A DNA stretch of 17,770 bases, from NCBI GenBank assembly GCA_964594075.1, contig CAZQKW010000061.1, positions 1-17,770 of the forward strand, read 5' to 3'. Positions 6,811-14,400 of the stretch are shown here, piece by piece. Below the pieces are notes generated by a model. That model did not search any database. It was not told the origin of the DNA and worked only from the letters and a program-made list of their open reading frames with translations. This DNA comes from CAZQKW01 sp964594075 (GTDB taxonomy: Bacteria > Desulfobacterota > WTBG01 > CAIYCZ01). The first letter of the stretch is position 1. The number at the start of each line of letters is the position of its first letter. Made by a program: the position numbers and the translations under genes.

Positions 6811-7737
6811 TTAGAGAGCTGAATGCAGTATCTTCTTTGCCCGTCTGATATCTTTTTCAATCTGGAGTTTGAGGCTAGTCACATCCTTAAATTTTTTTTC
6901 CCCGCGCAACCGATCAACGAACAACAGCGCGATGCGCCTTCCATAAAGTGTTTTATTAAAATCAAAAAGGTGTGCTTCAATGGTGCGCGCATTGTTGCCA
7001 AATGTCGGACAGAAGCCGATATTTACCACGCCGTCAAACAAGCCATAGGGCGTTTCTGCCCGTATCGCATAGATGCCATTTGGGGGAACGAGTTGTTTAT
7101 CAGGATCAAGGTTGGCAGTGGCAAAACCAATGCCGCGCTGCTTTCCTTTCCGAACCGTTCCCGTCAGACGGTATGGCCTGCCCAGCAGCCTGCTGGCTTC
7201 ATAGACTTTTCCTGCGCTGATAAAAGTTCTAATAGTAGTGCTGCGGACGGGGATATCATCAATGCGTATATCGCGGATTTCCCAGACAGTAAATCCTAAC
7301 TCCCTGCCCATTTTTTTGAGCAGGCTCACGGTGCCGCCGCGGCCTTTGCCAAAGGCATAATCATGTCCGACCAGTATTTCGTGGGGATGAAAACGTTGAT
7401 AGAGAATATCCTTGATGAATTGCTCAGGGGTATTGTCCGCAAACTTTTTAGTAAATCGTTCAGTGACTAATAAATCAACCCCGCTTTTTTTCAGAAGCCG
7501 CACCTTTTCAGTAAAGGTGGTAATGGTGGGAGGGGTTTTGTGTGGTGCAAGCACTGCAAGAGGGTGGGGATTAAACGTATAGAGGATTGAAACACCGCCG
7601 ATTACTTTCGCCCGCTGCACGGCGCTTTTTATAATTAATTGGTGGCCAATATGCAGCCCGTCAAAATTTCCAATGGTCAGCACCGGGTTTTTTAAATTAA
7701 GATTTTCTAATTTATGGCTGCCTTTGATTATTTTCAT
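6811..7737 (-). CDS. ribF: Bifunctional riboflavin kinase / FMN adenylyltransferase RibF
   Basis: RibF phosphorylates riboflavin to FMN and then adenylates FMN to FAD in the cytoplasm. At 308 residues it has normal length. The adenylyltransferase domain (about 1-185) has TIGNFDGLHIGH (21-32), the FNPHPL motif, VGHDYAFGKGRGG (123-135) and RSTTIR (165-170). The riboflavin kinase domain (about 188-305) has GIGFATANL (202-210), VPPNGIYA, VVNIGFCPTFG and IEAHLFDF, whose Glu254 is the expected catalytic base. The kinase signature is normally PTAN; here it is ATAN, keeping the Thr and Asn that contact ATP-Mg but losing the Pro. No ribosome-binding site precedes ATG 7737. The gene lies between a thioesterase and a glycosyltransferase, all on the minus strand, and has a candidate promoter of its own at 7822-7849. 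Confidence 0.95.
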   Translation of the reverse strand: MKIIKGSHKLENLNLKNPVLTIGNFDGLHIGHQLIIKSAVQRAKVIGGVSILYTFNPHPLAVLAPHKTPPTITTFTEKVRLLKKSGVDLLVTERFTKKFADNTPEQFIKDILYQRFHPHEILVGHDYAFGKGRGGTVSLLKKMGRELGFTVWEIRDIRIDDIPVRSTTIRTFISAGKVYEASRLLGRPYRLTGTVRKGKQRGIGFATANLDPDKQLVPPNGIYAIRAETPYGLFDGVVNIGFCPTFGNNARTIEAHLFDFNKTLYGRRIALLFVDRLRGEKKFKDVTSLKLQIEKDIRRAKKILHSAL

Positions 7738-7810
7738 AAATTATTCGTCGCAGAGACCGTGGAGCACGTGCAGCAGAAAAACAACACTCAACCTTTTTAT
7801 GCAGAGGGGA

Positions 7811-7849
7811 TATAATTAGAAATTATAGAGCTATACGTGAAGCGGCCAA
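7811..7849 (-). promoter_or_regulatory. Predicted ribF promoter overlapped by a palindrome
   Basis: On the minus strand TTGGCC (7849-7844) and a perfect TATAAT (7827-7822) are separated by 16 bases, about 85-90 bases before the ribF start. The -10 forms one arm of a perfect palindrome, TATAATT-AGA-AATTATA (7811-7827), so a regulator bound there would block transcription. The repeat is plain; the promoter call is inference, since AT-rich palindromes also occur by chance. Confidence 0.4.
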
Positions 7850-7868
7850 ACCGCGCTCTGTTGAGCCC

Positions 7869-8273
7869 TTAGATTAAAAACATCTTTGACTTAGCCTCGG
7901 CTATTACGGCGCCATCCTCTCGGAAGGCAGTCGCCCGGGCATAGACAATTTTTCTGCGAACATTTTCTATCTCTGCCTCCAGTCGCAGTGGTTCAAGCAC
8001 CCGTGCAGGATTTTTAAAACGTGTTTGAATCTCTCCCGTCAATACTGCATATCCGCTTTTTTGGGCTGCTTTTGCCATTACTTCGTCAAGCAACGTAACA
8101 ATAATACCTCCGTGTACCATATCCTTCCAGCCCTGAAATTTCTTGGGCGGCACAAAGGTGGCGCTTACCTTCTTACCTTCTTCCCGGTAATGAAACTGCA
8201 GTTTCAGCCCTTCGGGGTTATCGGGCCCGCAAACAAAGCAGCATTTATTGTCTTCAAGATTATTCACAGCCAT
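7869..8273 (-). CDS. PaaI-like hotdog-fold thioesterase
   Basis: This 134-residue protein should hydrolyse acyl-CoA or a related thioester in the cytoplasm. It opens with NKCCFVCGPDNPEGLKLQF (9-27), a Cys-rich lead typical of one 4HBT subgroup. The hotdog signature follows: WKDMVHGGIIVTLLDEVMAKAA (49-70), where the HGG loop and the acidic residues at 63-64 on the central helix line the active site, then GEIQTRFKNPARVLEPLRLEAEI, the edge strand. Length and order match the family (about 130-150). Substrate specificity cannot be read from sequence. It is the first of three minus-strand genes (thioesterase, ribF, glycosyltransferase), with a 131-base gap to ribF. The start lacks a ribosome-binding site; ATG 8273 is kept because the Cys motif begins soon after. 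Confidence 0.85.
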   Translation of the reverse strand: MAVNNLEDNKCCFVCGPDNPEGLKLQFHYREEGKKVSATFVPPKKFQGWKDMVHGGIIVTLLDEVMAKAAQKSGYAVLTGEIQTRFKNPARVLEPLRLEAEIENVRRKIVYARATAFREDGAVIAEAKSKMFLI

Positions 8274-8332
8274 GGATGCCCATTTGAAGTAACGGACAGA
8301 TTGTCATACAGATACTAACGAGCTTTAATTCC

Positions 8333-8359
8333 TTGACAAATACAGACAAGCACTATAAA
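8333..8359 (+). promoter_or_regulatory. Predicted tRNA-Leu promoter
   Basis: A perfect TTGACA (8333-8338) lies 15 bases before TATAAA (8354-8359); with a 17-base spacer the -10 would be TAAATT. The expected transcript start near 8367 leaves about 40 bases of 5' leader before the mature tRNA at 8406. The same AT-rich region must hold the divergent promoter of the thioesterase gene; TTGCGC with TATAGT at a 17-base spacer on the minus strand is a candidate. Confidence 0.5.
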
Positions 8360-8405
8360 TTAAAAAATAATATAGCGCAACAATTTTACAAACAAGGGAT
8401 TTAGT

Positions 8406-8492
8406 GCCGAAGTGGTGGAATTGGCAGACACGCTAGGTTCAGGGTCTAGTGGGAGTGCTCCCGTGGGGGTTCGAGTCCCCCCTTCGGCACCA
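8406..8492 (+). tRNA. tRNA-Leu, anticodon CAG
   Basis: This is a complete class II tRNA of 87 bases with encoded CCA. The acceptor arms GCCGAAG (8406-8412) and CTTCGGC (8482-8488) pair perfectly. The D arm contains AATTGGCAGAC. The anticodon stem CTAGG/TCTAG encloses the loop TTCAGGG with anticodon CAG, which reads leucine codon CUG. A long variable arm (GGGAGTGCTCCCG region) and the T arm GGGGG-TTCGAGT-CCCCC follow. The layout is very close to the E. coli CAG tRNA. It stands alone, with no integrase or repeat of its 3' end visible nearby. Confidence 0.97.
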
Positions 8493-8505
8493 GGTGCAAT
8501 ATAAT

Positions 8506-8536
8506 AAGCACATGGCTCATAATGGGCTGGGTGCTT
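8506..8536 (+). terminator. Weak candidate terminator after tRNA-Leu
   Basis: AAGCAC (8506-8511) pairs perfectly with GTGCTT (8531-8536), followed by the T-rich TATTTGTTTT. The 19-base loop is large and the stem short, so confidence is low, but the place (14 bases after the tRNA) fits. Confidence 0.3.
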
Positions 8537-8674
8537 TATTTGTTTTACAGCTCGTAACGTCGGCACGTAAAATCGCGAATGTCGCAATTAGCAGGGTGAA
8601 TTAAAAACTTACGCTGCACCATTATTACCTATCAAGAAATAATATAAATATAAATAATTTTTGAGAGCATAATA

Positions 8675-9667
8675 ATGATACGGCGCGTTCATGATATGAA
8701 ATTTATAAAATATAAACAACTGTGTTTGACCGCAATTATAATGCTTACTCAGGCGTGTGCGACATTGACCCCGTATCAGATGGAACCAAAGAACGCCATA
8801 CTTTCACCCAAAAATCATCCAATTGAACTTGAGGATCCCGGCAATTTAGATCAATTACGGGGGCAGGACTGGGAATTAGCTGAGGAAGGTGAGGACGCAC
8901 CGGAGTCTACTGATTCATGTGCAGAGCTGTATGTCGGGCATTTTGGAGCATCCTGTTCATCCGGACGGTTCTCTTACCCCTTTGATCCCTATTATTGTGA
9001 CCCGTTCCTTGGCGAACCGTTCTGCTATCACTACCATTTTATCAGTGATCCTTACTGGTATTATTACAACGCATATTTCTATCCTTATTATCCTTACTAT
9101 CCATACTATCCCTACTATGCATACTGGTATGACTATGACACCGATCATGAAGAGCGATCTGTCAGGGAATTAATAAACGATTGGAGGCACTATAAAAAGG
9201 ATTCTTGGGAGAATGTGCGGAAGTCGCTTGCCGAATGGCGCGAAGAGCGTCAGAGGCAGTGGACTCATATTAGAAACATACTGAATGAACACCACGAGCA
9301 AAAAAGTGAGCGGCGGGAAAATTTCCGCGAGGAACTATATAACAGATTTGATAATCTCCGTAACACGTTGCATGAGCGACGGCATGAGGCCATACAAAAC
9401 GCAAAACCCCTGATCGAGCGAATTGAGGAATGGCGACAGGAGCGAATAGGGAAGAAAAGCGATTTTTTAACTGACCGGAAAATGTTTCAAAACGAACGCA
9501 ACGGCAAGGGAATTGAAAAATTTTTGGATAAGCAAAAGTCTCTGTTTCAAGAAAAACCGCTTTTTTATCGCGAGTTAAACCGGGAACCACGAAGCCTGTT
9601 TAATAACCCTAATAAAAGCGGACTCTTTCATAGCGACAGCGTACATGGCCGGGGGAAAAGGCATTAG
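8675..9667 (+). CDS. Tyrosine-rich lipoprotein with charged helical C-terminus, function unknown
   Basis: The protein has 330 residues. The start ATG 8675 is supported by GAGAG seven bases upstream; an inner ATG at 8696 gives the more usual signal peptide (MKFIKYKQLCLTAIIMLTQAC). LTQAC makes Cys28 a likely lipid anchor. An acidic stretch (50-80) with several Cys follows. Residues 100-155 are dominated by Tyr, Phe, Trp and Pro, with four PYY units in a row (137-148). From about 160 the chain turns into a long polar region rich in Arg, Glu, Lys and regularly spaced Trp (INDWRHYKKDSWENVRKSL, EWREERQRQW, EEWRQERIGK) with heptad-like spacing, probably helices or a coiled coil. It ends in a basic tail. 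I know no family with this layout. An outer-membrane or periplasmic structural role is a guess. It converges on opgG, 45 bases away. Confidence 0.75.
   Translation: MIRRVHDMKFIKYKQLCLTAIIMLTQACATLTPYQMEPKNAILSPKNHPIELEDPGNLDQLRGQDWELAEEGEDAPESTDSCAELYVGHFGASCSSGRFSYPFDPYYCDPFLGEPFCYHYHFISDPYWYYYNAYFYPYYPYYPYYPYYAYWYDYDTDHEERSVRELINDWRHYKKDSWENVRKSLAEWREERQRQWTHIRNILNEHHEQKSERRENFREELYNRFDNLRNTLHERRHEAIQNAKPLIERIEEWRQERIGKKSDFLTDRKMFQNERNGKGIEKFLDKQKSLFQEKPLFYRELNREPRSLFNNPNKSGLFHSDSVHGRGKRH
9068..9117 (+). repeat. In-gene tandem PYY repeat
   Basis: Four imperfect 9-base units of the type TAT-CCN-TAY encode consecutive Tyr-Pro-Tyr triplets in the lipoprotein. Third codon positions differ between units (CCT, CCT, CCA, CCC), so the peptide pattern seems selected rather than freshly expanded by slippage. 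Confidence 0.6.
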
Positions 9668-9712
9668 GGGCGCTAAGGGCAAGGAACAATGCAACCTACT
9701 GCTTTCTACTGT

Positions 9713-11341
9713 TTAAAGCTGTATACCCCACGTCCAGGTTTCCGTGAGCACGCTGTCTTTATGCCGCAAAAAAGCGCGCATTTCCACCAATGGCTTTCTT
9801 TCTGTGGGAATTTTTTCGTCTCCCGCAGGATCAGGGTCAGGTTTAACTGTAAATACCAGTCGCCACCCGCCGGTCACCGTATTTTTATATACCTGCTGCT
9901 CCACAAGCTGTGCGCCTGAGCCAATGCTCACCACGCCTTCCACAGCCTCTCCCGCTGCAAGATGTTCGAGTTCGCTTCCTTCAAAATCAATAATAAACTT
10001 TTTGACCCCTGGTTGCTTTGGCGTTTCGGTCCGGGTTGCTACTACACGGCCACCGGGCGGACGGGTGTTGTCAGGATAATGCCAGCTCAGTGTGTAGGCA
10101 AATGAAAGGGGTTGACCGACGGGCGTCGATGCAGGCCGCCAGTATGCGACAATATTATCATGAATTTCGTCATCAGTCGGAATCTGGACCAGTTCAACCC
10201 ATCCCTTTCCCCATTTCCCCTTCGGTGCACACCAGAGGCTGGGCCGATAATCATAGCGCGCCTCCAGATCCTGGTAATGATCAAAATTCAGATCCCGCTG
10301 AATAATACCGAATCCGGCAGGGTTATCAGCCTGAAAGGCATTGATCCAAACTCCTTTCGGGTTAAATAGCGGGCGCCAGAGCCATTCGCCATTCTCCAAG
10401 TGGATCATAAGACCGTCTGAGTCGTGAATTTCGGGACGAAACCAGTCTTTAGGTCGAATATTACTATTTTCGCCATAAAAAAACATACTGGTCATGGGCG
10501 CAATACCCAGCTTGTCTACACCGGAGCGCAGAAAAATGACGCACTGCGTGTCCATGAGGGTTTCCTTCCCCGGTATTATTACAAATGAATAGGCGCCGGT
10601 CATGCGCTGACTATCAAGCAGGGCGTATACGGTTATCTGAGTATCATGAGGTCGGGGGCGCTGCACCCAAAATTCTCGAAACCAGGGGAACTCCTCGCCG
10701 TAAGGCTGGGCAGTGTCAACCGCCAGTCCCCGTGCAGACAAACCGTATTGCATTGCTTTGGCAACCGCCCTGAAATAGCTTGCGCCCAGAAATACCGCAA
10801 CTTCATCTTTATAGTCCGGGGTATTGATGTTGTAATGAATTCTAAACCCTGCAAACCCGAGGTCTTGGGGAACTTTTGATTTAAGTTCCTGTGCGCTTTT
10901 TTCATACACAAAAAGATCTGTCGAAAATTTAATAGGCACCGGACCAGCTGCTGTTATCTCATTAATTTTAACCGTGCGGTCAAAATAGAGACCGGCGTGG
11001 AAAAATTGGAGTTCAAACGGCAAATTTTCTTTTCGCCAATGTGAACGGGCAGGTATAAATCTGATGTCCCGCAACTGGTCATACGTTATTTCAAGAAGCC
11101 ATTGCGGCATTTTGCCTCGCGGGTCCTGATACGGCGCAGAAGCAAGGGTGCGGGCTTTTTCTATAACATCCGGCAGGCCAAATAATGTTCTGTTTGTCTG
11201 CGGGGATTTTTGGGCAGGCATTGTTTCTGCGATAACCTGGATTGGTTCAGAAGAAACAACAGTAAACACGCCGAGCAAAACAATTGATAAAAAACATACA
11301 TTCTTGATGAGTTCTAACATGAACAATTTTATTTTTTCCAT
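9713..11341 (-). CDS. opgG: Periplasmic glucan protein OpgG/MdoG family (GH186-type)
   Basis: OpgG/OpgD proteins act in the periplasm on osmoregulated beta-glucans; the family was later shown to include beta-1,2-glucan-cleaving enzymes (GH186). The protein has 542 residues from ATG 11341, close to E. coli OpgG. An upstream ATG at 11401 lies inside a palindrome and would put a charged stretch before the signal peptide, so I prefer the inner start, although no ribosome-binding site is seen. Residues 1 to about 40 form a signal peptide. Family blocks run to the end: FGLPDVIEKARTLASAPYQ, YFRAVAKAMQYGLSARGLAVDTA, REFWVQRP, MTGAYSFVIIPG, FYGENS, WLWRPLFNP, GFGIIQRDLNFDHYQDLEAR, YDYRPSLWCAPKGKWGKG, VELVQIPTDDEIHDNIVAYW and ETWTWGIQL. 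It follows the membrane GH94 gene by about 100 bases on the same strand. The usual partner opgH (a GT2 synthase) is not next to it. Confidence 0.93.
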   Translation of the reverse strand: MEKIKLFMLELIKNVCFLSIVLLGVFTVVSSEPIQVIAETMPAQKSPQTNRTLFGLPDVIEKARTLASAPYQDPRGKMPQWLLEITYDQLRDIRFIPARSHWRKENLPFELQFFHAGLYFDRTVKINEITAAGPVPIKFSTDLFVYEKSAQELKSKVPQDLGFAGFRIHYNINTPDYKDEVAVFLGASYFRAVAKAMQYGLSARGLAVDTAQPYGEEFPWFREFWVQRPRPHDTQITVYALLDSQRMTGAYSFVIIPGKETLMDTQCVIFLRSGVDKLGIAPMTSMFFYGENSNIRPKDWFRPEIHDSDGLMIHLENGEWLWRPLFNPKGVWINAFQADNPAGFGIIQRDLNFDHYQDLEARYDYRPSLWCAPKGKWGKGWVELVQIPTDDEIHDNIVAYWRPASTPVGQPLSFAYTLSWHYPDNTRPPGGRVVATRTETPKQPGVKKFIIDFEGSELEHLAAGEAVEGVVSIGSGAQLVEQQVYKNTVTGGWRLVFTVKPDPDPAGDEKIPTERKPLVEMRAFLRHKDSVLTETWTWGIQL

Positions 11342-11398
11342 ACGACGGTTGATAGGCCCCTTCTTTTCTGTGATTAAAAACAATTTGGCACACGGTCT

Positions 11399-11418
11399 CA
11401 TACCACATAGATGGTATG
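11399..11418 (-). repeat. Inverted repeat in the gap between the GH94 gene and opgG
   Basis: CATACCA-CATAGA-TGGTATG is a perfect 7-bp inverted repeat with a 6-base centre. It lies 25 bases after the GH94 stop and covers the upstream ATG (11401) of the opgG frame. It could be an operator for a separate opgG promoter or an RNA hairpin that adjusts the ratio of the two proteins. No T-run follows, so it is not a standard terminator. Confidence 0.45.
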
Positions 11419-11443
11419 TTTAAAACCACAGCAAAACGTTTTC

Positions 11444-14400
11444 TTAATTCCGCGAAAAAGCTTTGTTGTGGCTGCTGACCGGCACCGCTTCTTCAGAATA
11501 ATTTGCTGCAGTATAGTGAACGCCCTTGTAGAGCAGCCGGTTAACTTTTATAGCTCCTTTGGGCACAAATATGCTGCGGGGAATAACAAGGTCACCATTA
11601 TGCATCTTCAACCCCAGTATTTTATATGCAGCCCACAGCATACGCGCTGCAGCACCGGTATACCAGCTCCACCCGCCCCGGCCGAGATAACCTTCGCCAC
11701 AATAAACATCCGCAGCCTGCTGATGCGGCGGGAGGCCGTATCGGTTAATGTTATCAAGTGTGATATCGTCAAGCGGCGAAATTTTTATCCATATTTCAAG
11801 TGCCTTTTTCAGAAACTGCTCAGCGCGAACAGTTTCGCCAGCATCATGGGCACGTGTAGATAGTCTTACCAGCGCGTCCACAAGCCACGATGCTCCGTGA
11901 GAATATTGCCCGCCATTTTCACGAACCCCGGGCGGGTAGTCGGCAATCTTTCCCGGATTCGGCTGAGAGCATTCAGTAAAGGCAGGGGAAAGCAGCAGCA
12001 CTAAGTGTTCTTTCTCCAGGTGTCTGAGTGCCCTTTCCATGACGGCGACTGCTCGATCAAAATCAACTGCCTCCGAAATCACCGGCCAAGAAGCGGTCAG
12101 CGCATCATCGAATACCATTTCTTCGCCACGGTCGGTTACCGCCCGGACATAACGCCCATTGCGCCACATACTGTTGAGGGCGCTGCGCAGTTTTTGGGCT
12201 TCCGCAAGATAGCGCTGCTCCTTTTTTCTGCCTTCTTTCATTCCGGCAAGCGGGGCAAAATGCACCAGAACATCGTAAAGGAAAAACCCAAGCCAGATGC
12301 TCTCGCCGCGGCCTTGAAAGCCGACCAGATTAAGGCCATCATTCCAATCGCCGGTGCCGATAAGCGGAATGCCGTGCTGGCCGAGCCGTTCAAGGGTTAA
12401 ATCTATTGCTCGAATACAGTGTCGATACAGCGGTTCGCGGTCCCGCGAGGGGCGGGGGGCAAACATGAGGCCTTCCCGGTCACGGGGAATGCGTCTTCCC
12501 TCAAGATAGCCCAGTTCTTCATCCAGTATACTTAAATCGCCGGTCGCCTCTGCATACTGATAGACCAGATAGGGCAGCCACAGATGAGGGTCGGAGGCGC
12601 GGTTTCGCACGCCCAGACCGGTTCGATCTTCCCAACTTTGATGCCACCACTGCATGACATCGCCGGCAAAAAACTGCTGGCTTGCGTGAAGCAGGATCTG
12701 TCTGCGTGCCATCTCGGGATACAAGTACAAAAGCGGGAGCATATCCTGGAGCTGATCGCGGTATCCGTAACCGCCGCTTCGCTGGTTAGGACCAATCCTT
12801 CCCCAGAGATGTGCTGCAAGCACCTGATACGGAAGCCAGTCGTTGACCATACGGTCAAAACCCTGATCGCTTGTCTGTATTCTCATGACGGAAAGAATAT
12901 CAGCCCACCAGCTTTTGGTGCTGTGCAAAGCTGCCGATGCGGTTGCTCGATCGCGATAGGTTGTGATGATCGTGCGTGCTTTATTCAGGTCCGTTGTTTG
13001 CCCGATCACAATAACGACCGTTTCTTCAGCGCCCGCGGCAACGCTGAGGGTTCCCGCAAAGCTCGCAATCCGAAATCCGTCATCGGGCTGCAGTCCATCT
13101 GATACGCCATACTCCGCCATGAATGGACACGTAAAATCACGCTGGGCACCACCCACAAAGCGGGCACGCACCGTTTCATATGTTTCTACCGGCAGGCTGG
13201 TTGCAACAAACGCATGCCCACGGTAAAAATCGTTTTGCGGGTTGGAAAAGAAGAGAGCCTGCAACGTTTCATCATAATGTGCCAAGATTTTACCACGGGT
13301 ATCAAGAGAAATTTCGCCAAGCATAATCTGAAAGTACGGCACGACCCGAAATGAAAGTTGGTGCACGGATTTATTTTTTATTTTTAATATGCGCACTTCT
13401 GCCGGTTCGTCGGGCAGCACAAAAATGGTATATTCAAGGTCAACCTCGGCGGCCTGTTTTTGGTACACGGCATAGCCGCGGCCAAAGATGACGTTATAGG
13501 GTTCATCTTTTCTGCGAAACGGCAAGAAGGTTGGTCCGTCAACCGTGCCAGTCTTTAGATTATACAGATACAGCGTCTGACCGGGAATCTGCACCGGAAC
13601 ATTGTTCAACGAAAACGGCGTGATGCCGTTTTGCTGGGAGTTGCCCATAAAAGAATATAGTTCACCCTCATTGTTTAGAACCACGCCATATCCATGACTA
13701 TGTGCAATGACATGCGTCCATGGCCGCGGCGTGTCCCAGCCGGTGTGCAACTCAGTGCCGTCAGGAGAAAAGCAGAAACAGGGTTTTTTCTCAGGGCGCT
13801 GGCAACTAACCGGTTCATCGGCAGGAACACCCCAGTGGTGCAGTGTCCGACGTTTCTCAAGCGAGGCCTGCACTAGCGATTGCGGTGGGGCAGGAATTAA
13901 AAGATGTTTTTGTATCAGCTGTTGCGCCTGCGTCATGCTCCCTGCATACCCGTCGGCGAATATAAGATCAATGCTGCTGGCTGGCGCGAGGGAAATCTGC
14001 AAACGCAGGCTTGCCGCAGGGTCAAAGGTGTAAAGCAGGCCGTCATCAGATACGCATCGGGCAGTTTTTTCCAGACCATCAGGCAGTGCCACACTGCCAT
14101 GCCCAATGAAAAACTGCCGTGAATCTTCATAGCCCAAAATCTTAATTGTCGAGACCGGCAGACGGCCAACAGCATGAAACGCAACTTCAGGAGATATTTT
14201 TCTCAGTGTCGGATTCTTATGGTCGTCTTTCAGGAGGCGATTCTGGGCTATAATAGCATTGAGTGCGGGAATGAACCAGGTGCCAATATGCAGACTGTTA
14301 AAATCCGGATGCCGCAGATAAGCATCAGAAACATTGAGTGCAAATTCACGATAGCTGGTCAGCTCAACGGTTCGGTTGCGCAACTCAAGATTTGTCAGCC

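Noticed and set aside
8406..8492. tRNA-Leu as the attachment site of an integrated element
   Set aside because: No integrase gene and no second copy of the tRNA 3' end were found in the window.
8360..8587. Minus-strand 75-codon frame containing GTRTPTGALPLDPEPSVSA
   Set aside because: It is the antisense translation of the tRNA-Leu gene, a well-known false protein that recurs in many genomes.
8957..9148. Minus-strand Ile/Val-rich 63-codon frame
   Set aside because: It is the antisense reading of the Tyr-rich repeat (TAT/TAC become ATA/GTA), hence artificially hydrophobic.
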